Assembly (NCBI RefSeq): GCF_009806555.1
Contig: NZ_VUOK01000062.1
Location: 186,001 to 250,000, forward strand
Source of the DNA: Methylobacterium sp. 2A
GTDB lineage: Bacteria > Pseudomonadota > Alphaproteobacteria > Rhizobiales > Beijerinckiaceae
Length of the DNA: 64,000 nucleotides
Direction: 5' to 3'
Under the pieces are notes generated by a model. It was not told where the DNA came from, searched no databases, and saw only the letters and a program-made list of their open reading frames with translations. A program made the translations under genes and the position numbers. Of the stretch, positions 25,293 to 33,816 are shown in pieces. Every line of letters starts with the position of its first letter. The stretch's first letter is position 1.

Positions 25293-26150
25293 ATGGAGCT
25301 TGAGGGGGCGCGGACGCCCGCGAGGGTCGTGATCGCGGATTGTGACGCGGGTCGCCGGGCAGTGCTCGGCGGCGTCGTCCGGCGCTTCGATTCCGGAGCC
25401 GTGATCCACGAGGCGACGTCCGGTCAGGCGCTGTGCGACATCCTGCTCCGGCGCCGCCCCAGCCTCGCTTTCGTGGGGCTCCAGCTGGAAGATCTGAGCG
25501 GACCCGAGGCGGTCGCGGTGGCGCGCCGCGCGGGGGCGGAACCGCCCTGCCTGGTCCTCGTCGCCAACCGCGTGCTGGCCCAATGGCAGGAGATCGCCAC
25601 CAGCCTCGGCGCCTACGAGGTGCTCAAGACGCCGCTCGACCCCAACCATATCGAGCAGCTGCTCCATGCCGATGCCCGGCGCCGGGCGCCGACGCGGGCG
25701 CTGCTCGCCTGCTCGTCCCCGGCCGGCCGCTCGGCAATCAGCCGGGTCGTGGCCCGGAGCGGGTTCACGATCGAACTCGATGAGACCGATGACGGCCGCC
25801 ACGCCCTCAAGCAGTTGAAGCTCGCGGCCTACGATTTCGCCTTCATCGACGTGAAGCTCGCCGGCATCGACGGGCTCGAACTCGCCTGCCAGATCCAGCC
25901 CCTGCATCTGGCCACCCGGATCACCCTCCTGACCACCGCCGAGCTGGAGCCGGTCGCCCAGGCGGGTCGCTATTTCGGCGTCGATGCGGTGCTGCGGATG
26001 CCGTTCTACGCCCGCGACATCGACCTTGCCCTGCACAACGCGCTCGGCCTGCGCCGGCCCTATCTCCTGAACGCCCTGACGGCGCCGCCCGCGCCGAGCG
26101 CGCTGCTGCGGATCGCGGACCTGCCGACCCCCCGGCGCAAGATCGCCTGA
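25293..26150 (+). CDS. Protein with two tandem receiver (REC) domains, both degenerate
   Basis: 285 residues with two response-regulator receiver domains (about 11-125 and 134-250) and a short tail, no output domain. In the first, the phosphoacceptor position is Gly62 (AFVGLQL) instead of Asp, while the conserved Lys-Pro survives (VLKTPLD, Lys112). In the second, the acceptor is present (AFIDVKLAG, Asp186) and the Thr position too (LLTT), but the Lys is replaced by Met236 (LRMPF). At most the second domain can be phosphorylated. No histidine kinase gene is adjacent. It may be a scaffold or a phosphate sink. Confidence 0.8.
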   Translation: MELEGARTPARVVIADCDAGRRAVLGGVVRRFDSGAVIHEATSGQALCDILLRRRPSLAFVGLQLEDLSGPEAVAVARRAGAEPPCLVLVANRVLAQWQEIATSLGAYEVLKTPLDPNHIEQLLHADARRRAPTRALLACSSPAGRSAISRVVARSGFTIELDETDDGRHALKQLKLAAYDFAFIDVKLAGIDGLELACQIQPLHLATRITLLTTAELEPVAQAGRYFGVDAVLRMPFYARDIDLALHNALGLRRPYLLNALTAPPAPSALLRIADLPTPRRKIA

Positions 26151-26171
26151 TCCCGGTTCCGAAAGGTCGGG

Positions 26172-26240
26172 ACCTTTCGCGGGTCCAGGGCAGAGCCCTG
26201 GTGAACGTCTCAGGGCTCTGCCCTGAGAACCCGCCAAAGG
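26172..26240. repeat. Large hairpin-forming intergenic repeat after lpd
   Basis: CCTTTCGCGGGTCCAGGGC, AGAGCCCTGG, CAGGGCTCTGCCCTGAG and ACCCGCCAAAGG form nested inverted repeats with GGGCAGAGCCC at the heart. A very similar block lies at 40299-40363. It sits between the convergent ends of the double receiver gene and lpd and may serve as a two-way terminator. Confidence 0.7.
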
Positions 26241-26277
26241 GCGAAGCCCTTTGGAAACCCGGTATCATCAGTCGAAC
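26241..26277. repeat. Dispersed intergenic repeat, copy beside lpd
   Basis: Begins GCGAAGCCCTTTGGAAACCC and ends GTCGAAC; nearly identical to 23707-23743. With the preceding CCAAAGGGC it forms the stem CCAAAGGGC-GAA-GCCCTTTGG. It lies immediately downstream of the lpd stop codon. Confidence 0.65.
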
Positions 26278-26283
26278 GGACGC

Positions 26284-27687
26284 TCAGACGTGGATGGCGC
26301 GCTTGTTCACCGCGAGCGCGGCTTCCTTCACGGCCTCGGTCAGCGTCGGGTGCGCGTGGCAGGTCCGGGCGATGTCCTCGGACGAGGCGCCGAACTCCAT
26401 CGCGACCGCCACCTCGGCGATCAGGTTTCCGGCATCCGCCCCGACGATGTGGACGCCGAGCACCCGGTCGGTCTGGGCATCGGCCAGCACCTTCACGAAC
26501 CCATCCGTGGTGCCGTTGGCCTTGGCGCGGCCGTTCGCCGTGAACGGGAACTTGCCGGCATTGTAGGCGATGCCGTCCTTGGTCAGCTCCTCCTCGGTCT
26601 TGCCCACCGAGGCGACCTCCGGGAACGTGTAGACGACGTTCGGGATCACGCCGTAATTCACGTGGCCCGACTGGCCGGCCAGCATCTCGGCCACGGCGAC
26701 GCCCTCGTCCTCGGCCTTGTGGGCGAGCATCGGGCCGGCGATCACGTCGCCGATGGCGTAGATGCCGGTGACGTTGGTGGCGTAGTGGGAATCGGTCTGG
26801 ATCCGGCCCTTGTCGTCCCGCTGGACGCCGACCGTGTCGAGGCCCAGGCCCTCCGTGTAGGGAGTCCGGCCGATGCAGACGAGCACCACGTCCGCCTGCA
26901 GCGTCTCGGCCTCGCCGCCCGCGGCCGGCTCGACGGTGACGCTGGCGCCCCCCTTCTTGCCGACCTCGACGCCGGTCACCTTGGTGGACAGCTTGAAGGC
27001 GATGCCCTGCTTGGTCAGGATCCGCTGGAACTGCTTGCCGACCTCGCCATCCATGCCGGGCAGCACGCGGTCGAGATACTCGACCACCGTTACCTCGGCG
27101 CCGAGCCGCCGCCAGACCGAGCCCAGTTCCAGCCCGATCACGCCGGCGCCGATGACGAGGAGCTTCTTCGGCACCCGGTCGAGTTCGAGGGCGCCGGTGG
27201 AGGAGACCACGACCTTCTCGTCGATGGTCACGCCGGGCAGCCGCGCCACGTCCGAGCCGGTGGCGATGACGATGCTCTTGGTCTCCAGCATCTGGTTGCC
27301 GCCATCCTCGGCGATGACCTCGACCCGGCCCGCCCCGGCGATCCGGCCGGTGCCGTGGAAGGTGTCGACCTTGTTCTTCTTGAGCAGGAACTCGACGCCC
27401 TTGGTGTTGCCGGCCACGCCCTCGGCCTTGAAGGCCATCATCTTCTTCAGGTCGAGCTTCGGCGTGCCGACATCGATTCCGAGATCGGCGAAATGCTTGT
27501 TGGCCTCCTCGAACGCCTCGGAGGCGTGGAGCAGGGCCTTCGACGGGATGCAGCCGACATTGAGGCAGGTGCCGCCATGGGTGGCGCGCTTCTCGACCAC
27601 GGCGGTGCGCAGGCCGAGCTGCGCCGCGCGGATCGCGCAGACATAGCCGCCGGGGCCGGTGCCGATGACAACGAGATCGTAGGACAT
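26284..27687 (-). CDS. lpd: Dihydrolipoyl dehydrogenase (E3)
   Basis: 467-residue flavoenzyme that reoxidises the dihydrolipoyl groups of 2-oxoglutarate dehydrogenase (and possibly other complexes) with NAD+. GTGPGG (10-14) binds FAD; the redox disulfide is Cys41/Cys46 in GGTCLNVGCIPSK. VIGAGVIGLELG is the NAD site, GIYAIGDVIAGPMLAHKA the second FAD motif, and HAHPTLTEA near the end supplies the catalytic His-Glu. It is the last gene of the leftward TCA cluster, 61 bp after an SDR gene, and is followed by a hairpin repeat. Confidence 0.97.
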   Translation of the reverse strand: MSYDLVVIGTGPGGYVCAIRAAQLGLRTAVVEKRATHGGTCLNVGCIPSKALLHASEAFEEANKHFADLGIDVGTPKLDLKKMMAFKAEGVAGNTKGVEFLLKKNKVDTFHGTGRIAGAGRVEVIAEDGGNQMLETKSIVIATGSDVARLPGVTIDEKVVVSSTGALELDRVPKKLLVIGAGVIGLELGSVWRRLGAEVTVVEYLDRVLPGMDGEVGKQFQRILTKQGIAFKLSTKVTGVEVGKKGGASVTVEPAAGGEAETLQADVVLVCIGRTPYTEGLGLDTVGVQRDDKGRIQTDSHYATNVTGIYAIGDVIAGPMLAHKAEDEGVAVAEMLAGQSGHVNYGVIPNVVYTFPEVASVGKTEEELTKDGIAYNAGKFPFTANGRAKANGTTDGFVKVLADAQTDRVLGVHIVGADAGNLIAEVAVAMEFGASSEDIARTCHAHPTLTEAVKEAALAVNKRAIHV

Positions 27688-27748
27688 GCAGGTTCGCTTC
27701 CGCTCGGTCGTGCCGCGTTTGCGACGGGCAGGGAAAGTCAGGTCGGGA

Positions 27749-28504
27749 TCAGCGGCCGCCGCCGATATCGAGGATGGCGCCCGTGGTGTAGGAGGCCTCG
27801 TCCGAGAGGAGCCACACGATCGGGGCGGCGACCTCCTCGGCGGTCCCGGCCCGGCCCATCGGGACGGCGGGGCCGAGGCGTTCGACCCGGTCGGGCTCGC
27901 CGCCGCTGGCGTGGATCTCGGTGGCGATGATGCCGGGCGCCACCGCGTTGACGCGGATTCCTTCGCCGGCCACCTCGCGGGCAAGCCCGATCGTCAGGGA
28001 ATCGATGGCGCCCTTCGAGGCGGCGTAATCCACGAACTGGCCGGGTCCGCCGAGACGGGCAGCCACCGAGGACAGGTTCACGATCGCGCCCCCGGCCCCG
28101 CCGCGCTTGGTCGACATCCGCCGCACGGCCTCGCGGGCGCACAGGAAGCTCCCGACCACGTTGGTGTTCATCATCCGCTGGAGGCGGGCGAGGCTCATAT
28201 CGGCGACGTCCGACTTCACGTCGACCACGCCGGCATTGTTGACGAGCGCGGCGAGGCGCCCGAGCCCGTCGGCCGCCTGGAACAGGGCGATCACGTCGGC
28301 CTCGCTGGCGACATCGCCCTTCACGGCGCGCGCTCGGCCCCCCCTGGCGGTGATCGCGTCGACCACGGCTTGCGCCGCGGCGGCGTCCGACACGTAGCTC
28401 AAGCAGACTGCGTAGCCACGCTCCGCGAGCATCAGCGACACCGCGCGGCCGATGCCGCGGCTACCGCCGGTGACGATGGCGACTGGGTTGGAAAACGCGG
28501 TCAA
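27749..28504 (-). CDS. SDR family oxidoreductase in the TCA operon
   Basis: 251-residue classical short-chain dehydrogenase: TGGSRGIG (12-19), NNAG (89-92), Ser145/146, Tyr160 and Lys164 (YAASK), C-terminal TGAILDIGGGR. It resembles glucose/ribitol dehydrogenase or 3-oxoacyl-ACP reductase types; the substrate cannot be told. The first codon is TTG at 28504, overlapping the stop of the pentapeptide gene (TTGA), so coupling explains the weak start. Its place between the 2-oxoglutarate dehydrogenase genes and lpd is co-directional and close enough for co-transcription. Confidence 0.87.
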   Translation of the reverse strand: MTAFSNPVAIVTGGSRGIGRAVSLMLAERGYAVCLSYVSDAAAAQAVVDAITARGGRARAVKGDVASEADVIALFQAADGLGRLAALVNNAGVVDVKSDVADMSLARLQRMMNTNVVGSFLCAREAVRRMSTKRGGAGGAIVNLSSVAARLGGPGQFVDYAASKGAIDSLTIGLAREVAGEGIRVNAVAPGIIATEIHASGGEPDRVERLGPAVPMGRAGTAEEVAAPIVWLLSDEASYTTGAILDIGGGR

Positions 28505-28827
28505 GCCCCGGCTCCTACCGTGTCACCCGTTTTACCGGTCAGAGTCTGGCGGTCGATGTAGTTCGGCAGGCGCGTATGCTCATCGATGATCGCGGCCGCA
28601 AGTTGCGCTGCGGTCAGGTTGCGTGCGCCGGTCAGATCCGCGCCTCGCAGAATCGTTCCGCTGAGCAGCGCATCCTGAAAATCGGAGTTCCGGAACGCGG
28701 CACCGCTTGCATCGACACGGGACAGATCAGCCTGCCGAAGATCGGCATTGCTGAGATCGGTGTGACGTATGAAGGCGCCACGTAGATTGACGGTCGGATG
28801 GGTCCTAGATTGGATGCGGTGGTTCAT
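28501..28827 (-). CDS. Pentapeptide-repeat protein (C-terminal part of a split gene?)
   Basis: 108 residues with about eight A(D/N)Lxx-type pentapeptides (LRGAFIRHTDLSNADLRQAD and on to LRGADLTGARN), which fold as a right-handed quadrilateral beta helix. The start ATG at 28827 lies 23 bp inside the preceding gene in another frame. In many bacteria a membrane-anchored N-terminal segment like that of the preceding gene is fused to such repeats, so these two frames are probably one gene split by an indel, or a natural coupled pair. Its stop overlaps the SDR start. Confidence 0.75.
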   Translation of the reverse strand: MNHRIQSRTHPTVNLRGAFIRHTDLSNADLRQADLSRVDASGAAFRNSDFQDALLSGTILRGADLTGARNLTAAQLAAAIIDEHTRLPNYIDRQTLTGKTGDTVGAGA

Positions 28828-29218
28828 CGGCGGAAATCCTCATGCGCAGCGTTTCGATGATGGCTTTCACATCGATGGGTGGTTCGAGTTCCTCGTAGCG
28901 GGACCGACGTTCGCGCAGGTGCGCCTGCAGAAGTTCGAATATGGGGTCGGACAGATCAGGAAAATCACGTCCGATTTCGCGTAGCACGTAGATCGCCGCC
29001 AAGCGTACTTCGAGCCGCTCGTCTCCCAGTTGTCCAGCCGCGCGATTGAAGAGTTCGGTGACGTGCGCGCGGCGCGCAAGTTCCGCTTGTGACGCGGCAG
29101 ATCCCGCCTGGGTCAGCTCTGGTTTGAGCTTCCGCCACGCAAGGGCCGCGCCCACCAAAGCGGCGAGCGCGAGCCCCAGATTGCGCACGATCTCCGAGAT
29201 CAAGACCCATGTCTGCAT
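28805..29218 (-). CDS. Membrane-anchored protein, N-terminal part of a pentapeptide-repeat protein
   Basis: 137 residues: one transmembrane helix at the N-terminus (about 5-27), then a soluble helical part with VTELFNRAAGQLGDERLEVR and LAAIYVLREIGRD. This region is characteristic of proteins that continue into pentapeptide repeats (the family pattern is RFTKAVEQLGS...LEVRLGGIYALERI). Here the frame ends in ADEPPHPI just after the next frame has begun. Either a frameshifted gene or two subunits. It lies 23 bp after sucB in the same direction. Confidence 0.7.
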   Translation of the reverse strand: MQTWVLISEIVRNLGLALAALVGAALAWRKLKPELTQAGSAASQAELARRAHVTELFNRAAGQLGDERLEVRLAAIYVLREIGRDFPDLSDPIFELLQAHLRERRSRYEELEPPIDVKAIIETLRMRISADEPPHPI

Positions 29219-29241
29219 GATCCCGGATCACCACGACGGTC

Positions 29242-30558
29242 TCAGAGATCCAGCACGAGCCGCGCCGGATCCTCCAGCGCCTCCTTGACCCGCACCAGGA
29301 AGGTCACGGCCTCCTTACCGTCGACGATGCGATGATCGTACGACAGGGCGAGGTACATCATCGGCCGCGCCTCGATCTTGCCGGCGCGGACCACCGGGCG
29401 CTCCTCGATGCGGTGCATGCCGAGGATGCCGGATTGCGGCGCGTTGAGGATCGGCGTCGACATCAGCGAGCCGTAGATGCCACCGTTGGTGATCGTGAAG
29501 GTGCCGCCCTGCATCTCCTCGATCGAGAGCTTGCCCTCGCGGGCCTTCTTGCCGAAGCCGGCGATCGTCTTCTCGATACCGGCGATCGACAGGTCGTCGG
29601 CGTTGCGCACCACCGGGACGACGAGACCCTTATCGGTGCCGACCGCGATGCCGATGTGGTAATAGTTCTTGTAGACGAGGTCCTGCCCGTCGATCTCGGC
29701 GTTGACCGCCGGCACGTCCTTGAGGGCGCCGATCACCGCCTTGGTGAAGAAGCCCATGAAGCCGAGCTTCGTGCCGTGCTTCTTCTCGAAGATGTCCTTG
29801 TACTGGCTGCGCAGCGCCATCACGGCCGACATGTCGACGTCGTTGAACGTCGTCAGCATCGCCGCGGTGTCCTGGGCATCCTTGAGGCGGCGCGCGATGG
29901 TCTGGCGCAGCTTCGTCATGCGCACGCGCTCCTCGCGCGCGGCGTCGTCCGGCGCCGAGGGGGCGCGCGGCAGGGTCGGGCGGGCCTCCTTGGCGGGGGC
30001 CGCCGACGGGCCCTTGGCGATGGCGCCCAGCATGTCGCCCTTGGTGACGCGGCCGTCCTTGCCGGAGCCGTTCACGCTCGACGGGTCGACACCGGATTCG
30101 CGGGCGAGCTTGGCCACCGCCGGGCCGTTGTCGCCGACCGGGCGCTGCTGCGTAGCGGGAGCGGCGCCGCCACCGTGATTGCCGTAGCCGGCAGAGGATT
30201 CCTGGGCCGGCGCCTCGGCCTTCGCGGGCGCGGCGGCCTTCGGGGCTTCGCTCCGGCTCTCCGCCTTTGTCTCGGCGGCCTCCTTGGGTGCCGCCTTCTT
30301 GGCCGTGCCGCCGCCCGCGCCGGCCTCGACGATCGAGCCGAGCAGCGCGCCGGGTTCCACGGTCTCGCCGTCCTTCGCCAGGATCTCGCCGAGCTGGCCG
30401 GCCGCCGGGGCATTGACCTCAAGGGTGACCTTGTCGGTCTCAAGCTCAACGATCGGCTCGTCGGCCGCGACCGGGTCGCCGGGCTTCTTGAACCAGCGGC
30501 CGATGGTGGCCTCGCTGACAGATTCGCCGAGCGTGGGAACGAGGATGTCGGTAGCCAT
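29242..30558 (-). CDS. sucB: 2-oxoglutarate dehydrogenase E2, dihydrolipoyl succinyltransferase
   Basis: 438-residue core of the 2-oxoglutarate dehydrogenase complex. The lipoyl domain carries the modified lysine in VELETDKVTLEV (Lys43). An Ala/Pro/Lys/Glu-rich linker leads to the E1/E3-binding domain (VAKLARESGVDPSSV). The catalytic domain ends with the acetyltransferase motif SYDHRIVDGKEA (His and Asp). It transfers succinyl groups from E1-bound thiamine to CoA. It lies 93 bp after sucA; a GC-rich hairpin at 30612-30637 sits in the gap. Confidence 0.97.
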   Translation of the reverse strand: MATDILVPTLGESVSEATIGRWFKKPGDPVAADEPIVELETDKVTLEVNAPAAGQLGEILAKDGETVEPGALLGSIVEAGAGGGTAKKAAPKEAAETKAESRSEAPKAAAPAKAEAPAQESSAGYGNHGGGAAPATQQRPVGDNGPAVAKLARESGVDPSSVNGSGKDGRVTKGDMLGAIAKGPSAAPAKEARPTLPRAPSAPDDAAREERVRMTKLRQTIARRLKDAQDTAAMLTTFNDVDMSAVMALRSQYKDIFEKKHGTKLGFMGFFTKAVIGALKDVPAVNAEIDGQDLVYKNYYHIGIAVGTDKGLVVPVVRNADDLSIAGIEKTIAGFGKKAREGKLSIEEMQGGTFTITNGGIYGSLMSTPILNAPQSGILGMHRIEERPVVRAGKIEARPMMYLALSYDHRIVDGKEAVTFLVRVKEALEDPARLVLDL

Positions 30559-30611
30559 AGGTCTCGCACTTCCGGATCGGTTGGGCCGTGCCGGACGGCC
30601 TGAAGCGTGAA

Positions 30612-30637
30612 GGCGGCGGCCCCTGCGGGTCGCCGCC
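30612..30637 (-). promoter_or_regulatory. Hairpin in the sucA-sucB spacer
   Basis: GGCGGCG (30612-30618) pairs with CGCCGCC (30631-30637) across a 12-base loop, just after the sucA stop in the transcript. No T-run follows, so it is more likely an RNA-stability or processing structure than a terminator. Confidence 0.45.
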
Positions 30638-30651
30638 GAGTCTCAATAGGG

Positions 30652-33642
30652 TCAGACGGCCAGGGCCTCGTTGAGGAAGGCCTGGAGCTGGGCCTGGTGC
30701 TTCGACATCTGGCCCACGGCCGTCGAAGCCGAGGCCGGGCGGCCGACGTAGCGGGCGCGCTTCACCGCGGAGCCGGCTTGCCCGAGCACCCATTCGAGGT
30801 AGGGCTCGACGAAGGACCAAGCGCCCATGTTCTTGGGCTCTTCCTGGCACCAGATCACGTCGGCGTTGCGGAAGCGCGCCATCTCGTTGGCCAGGGCCTT
30901 CAGCGGGAACGGGTAGAGCTGCTCGACGCGCATCAGGTAGATGTCGTTGAGGCCGCGCTTCTCCCGCTCTTCCAGCAGGTCGTAATAGACCTTGCCCGAG
31001 CACAGCACGACGCGCCGGATCTTGTCGTCGCGCACCAGCTTGTTCTGCGCGCCCTCCTCCTCGGCGTCGTCCCAGAGGACGCGGTGGAAGGTCGAGCCCT
31101 CGGCCAGCGCGTCGAGGTTCGAGACGGCGCGCTTGTGGCGCAGCAGCGACTTCGGCGTCATCAGCACCAGCGGCTTGCGGAAGTCGCGCTTCAGCTGCCG
31201 GCGCAGGATGTGGAAGTAGTTCGCCGGCGTCGTGACGTTGGCGACCTGCATGTTGTCCTCGGCGCAGGCCTGGAGGTAGCGCTCCAGGCGGGCGGAGGAG
31301 TGCTCGGGACCCTGCCCCTCGTAGCCGTGCGGCAGCAGCAGCACGAGGCCGGACATGCGCAGCCACTTGCGCTCGCCGGAGGCGATGAACTGGTCGATCA
31401 CCACCTGGGCGCCGTTGGCGAAGTCGCCGAACTGCGCCTCCCACAGGACCAGGGCGTTCGGCTCGGCCAGGGAGTAGCCGTATTCGAAGCCGAGCACCGC
31501 CTCCTCGGAGAGCATCGAGTTGATGATCTCGATCGAGGCCTGCCCCTCGCGGATCGCGTTGAGCGGCGTGAAGCGCTGCTCGTTCTCCTGATCGATCACC
31601 ACGGCGTGGCGCTGCGAGAAGGTGCCGCGCTCGACATCCTGGCCCGAGAGCCGGACGCGGTTGCCGTCGAGCAGGGTCGCACCGAAGGCCAGGGCCTCGG
31701 CGGTCGCCCAATCGATGCCGGCCCCGGTCTCCACCGCCTTGGCGCGGTTGTCCATGAAGCGCTGGATCGTGCGGTGCAGGTGGAAGCCCGGGGGCACCTG
31801 CGTGATCTTGCGGGCGATCTCCTGCAGGGTCTCGGCCGGCACGGCGGTGCGGCCACGGCGCGGATCGTCCACGTCCTCGTGGACCGCCTTCACGCCGGAC
31901 CAGCGGCCGTCGAGCCAGTCGGCCTTGTTGGCCTTGTAGGTGTTGGCGACGTCGAGCTCGCTGTCGAGCATCCCGCGGAACTCGGCCTTGCGGGCATCGA
32001 GCGCCTCCTGGGTGACGGAGCCGTTCTCGACGAGCTTGCGGCCGTAGGTCTCCAGCACCGACGGATGCTTGCGGATCCGCTGGTACATCTTCGGCTGGGT
32101 GAAGGCCGGCTCGTCGCCCTCATTGTGGCCGAAGCGGCGGTAGCACAGCATGTCGATGACGACCGGCTTGCCGAACTTCTGCCGGTACTCGACGGCCACT
32201 TTCGCCGCGAAGGTGACGGCCTCGGGATCGTCGCCGTTGCAGTGGAAGATCGGCGCCTCGACCATCTTGGCGACGTCGGACGGGTACGGCGAGGAGCGCG
32301 AGAAGCGCGGATCGGTGGTGAAGCCGATCTGGTTGTTGATGATGAAGTGGATCGAGCCGCCGGTGCGGTGGCCCTTCAGGCCCGACAGGCCGAAGCACTC
32401 CGCCACCACGCCCTGGCCCGCGAAGGCGGCGTCACCGTGGATGAGGAGCGGCAGCACCGTGCGGCGCTCGATATTGGGCTTGGCCCACTGATCCTGCTTG
32501 GCGCGGACCTTCCCCAGCACCACCGGATCGACGATCTCCAGGTGCGACGGGTTGGCGGTGAGCGACAGGTGGACGTTGTTGCCGTCGAAGGCGCGGTCCG
32601 AGGACGCGCCCAGGTGGTACTTCACGTCGCCCGAACCCTCCACCTCGGCCGGCGAGGCCGAGCCGCCCTTGAATTCGTGGAACACCGCCCGGAACGGCTT
32701 GGCCATCACGTTGGTCAGCACGTTGAGCCGGCCGCGATGGGCCATGCCGAGCACGATCTCACGGACGCCGAGCGCGCCGCCGCGCTTGATGATCTGCTCC
32801 AGCGCCGGGATCATCGACTCGCCGCCGTCGAGGCCGAAGCGCTTGGTGCCGGTGTATTTGAGATCCAGGAATTTCTCGAAGCCCTCGGCCTCGATCAGCT
32901 TGTTCAGGATCGCCCTGCGGCCCTCGGGCGTGAAGGAAATCTCCTTGTCCTTGCCCTCGATGCGCTCCTGGATCCACGCCTTCTCGGCGGGATCGGAGAT
33001 GTGCATGAACTCGACGCCGAGCGTCTGGCAGTAGGTCCGCTCCAGGATGTCGACGATCTCGCGGATCGTGCCGAACTGGAGGCCGAGCACGTTGTCGAGG
33101 AAGATCGGGCGGTCCCAGTCGGATTCCTCGGTGAAGCCGTAATGCTGCGGGTGCAGCTCCTCGTGGTCGCCACGGGGGGCGAGGCCGAGCGGATCGAGCT
33201 TGGCGTGCAGGTGGCCGCGCATGCGGTAGGAGCGGATCAGCATGATCGCCCGAACCGAATCCTTCGTCGCCTGCTCGACCGAGACGCCGGTGGTGGCGGT
33301 GACGCTGTCCTGCGGCTTGCCGGGCTTGGCCTCCTTGGCATCGCGGGCGACGATCCGGTCGCCGACCGCCTTCTCCAGGGCGCCCCAGTTGCCGTCGAGC
33401 GCCGAGACCAGCTCGCCGTTCAGCGGCACCGGCCAGTTCGGCTTCTCCCAGGAGGCGCCGGCGGCGTTCTTCTCGACGAGCGTCTCGTCCTCGCCGAGAC
33501 CCTTGAAGAAGGCCTGCCACTCCGGATCCACCGAGGCGGGGTTGCGGGCGTAGGCCGCCTGCAATTCCTCGATATAGGCGGCGTTGGTGCCGTAGAGGAA
33601 CGAGGTTTCGAGGAGCGCTTCGTTCACGTCCTGGCGTGCCAT
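30652..33642 (-). CDS. sucA: 2-oxoglutarate dehydrogenase E1
   Basis: 996-residue thiamine-diphosphate enzyme that decarboxylates 2-oxoglutarate and succinylates the E2 lipoyl arm. The N-terminus (ETSFLYGTNAAYIEELQAAY) is the E2-interaction segment typical of OdhA/SucA; MAHRGRLNVL and HGDAAFAGQGVVAE lie in the catalytic core, and GDDPEAV marks the thiamine-diphosphate region. It is about 60 residues longer than E. coli SucA, as usual in alphaproteobacteria. It follows sucD after 174 bp that hold a terminator-like hairpin, so its expression may be uncoupled from sucCD. Confidence 0.98.
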   Translation of the reverse strand: MARQDVNEALLETSFLYGTNAAYIEELQAAYARNPASVDPEWQAFFKGLGEDETLVEKNAAGASWEKPNWPVPLNGELVSALDGNWGALEKAVGDRIVARDAKEAKPGKPQDSVTATTGVSVEQATKDSVRAIMLIRSYRMRGHLHAKLDPLGLAPRGDHEELHPQHYGFTEESDWDRPIFLDNVLGLQFGTIREIVDILERTYCQTLGVEFMHISDPAEKAWIQERIEGKDKEISFTPEGRRAILNKLIEAEGFEKFLDLKYTGTKRFGLDGGESMIPALEQIIKRGGALGVREIVLGMAHRGRLNVLTNVMAKPFRAVFHEFKGGSASPAEVEGSGDVKYHLGASSDRAFDGNNVHLSLTANPSHLEIVDPVVLGKVRAKQDQWAKPNIERRTVLPLLIHGDAAFAGQGVVAECFGLSGLKGHRTGGSIHFIINNQIGFTTDPRFSRSSPYPSDVAKMVEAPIFHCNGDDPEAVTFAAKVAVEYRQKFGKPVVIDMLCYRRFGHNEGDEPAFTQPKMYQRIRKHPSVLETYGRKLVENGSVTQEALDARKAEFRGMLDSELDVANTYKANKADWLDGRWSGVKAVHEDVDDPRRGRTAVPAETLQEIARKITQVPPGFHLHRTIQRFMDNRAKAVETGAGIDWATAEALAFGATLLDGNRVRLSGQDVERGTFSQRHAVVIDQENEQRFTPLNAIREGQASIEIINSMLSEEAVLGFEYGYSLAEPNALVLWEAQFGDFANGAQVVIDQFIASGERKWLRMSGLVLLLPHGYEGQGPEHSSARLERYLQACAEDNMQVANVTTPANYFHILRRQLKRDFRKPLVLMTPKSLLRHKRAVSNLDALAEGSTFHRVLWDDAEEEGAQNKLVRDDKIRRVVLCSGKVYYDLLEEREKRGLNDIYLMRVEQLYPFPLKALANEMARFRNADVIWCQEEPKNMGAWSFVEPYLEWVLGQAGSAVKRARYVGRPASASTAVGQMSKHQAQLQAFLNEALAV

Positions 33643-33711
33643 GGTGCGTCCATCCTGTCGCGCGGGCAGGAGCCCTGCCCTCCGGGCTCTCCGTCAGCGC
33701 GGCGGATCGCC

Positions 33712-33743
33712 CTCAAACCGAAACGGGGCGGGTGACCGCCCCG
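33712..33743 (-). terminator. Terminator- or attenuator-like hairpin between sucD and sucA
   Basis: CGGGGCGG (33724-33731) and CCGCCCCG (33736-33743) form a perfect 8-bp GC stem with a 4-base loop. On the coding (minus) strand it is followed by GTTTCGGTTTGAG, a broken U-tract. This would allow partial termination after mdh-sucCD. Confidence 0.55.
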
Positions 33744-33816
33744 CTGAGATCGTCTCTGCACGCCCGATATGGGTGGTGCGGCCCTGCGATGGCCGCAACG
33801 CAGGCGCGCCGGGCTC

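Noticed and set aside
30607..33735. 1042-codon open frame antisense to sucA
   Set aside because: Same shadow effect: the plus-strand translation has no family features, whereas the minus strand encodes an unmistakable 2-oxoglutarate dehydrogenase.
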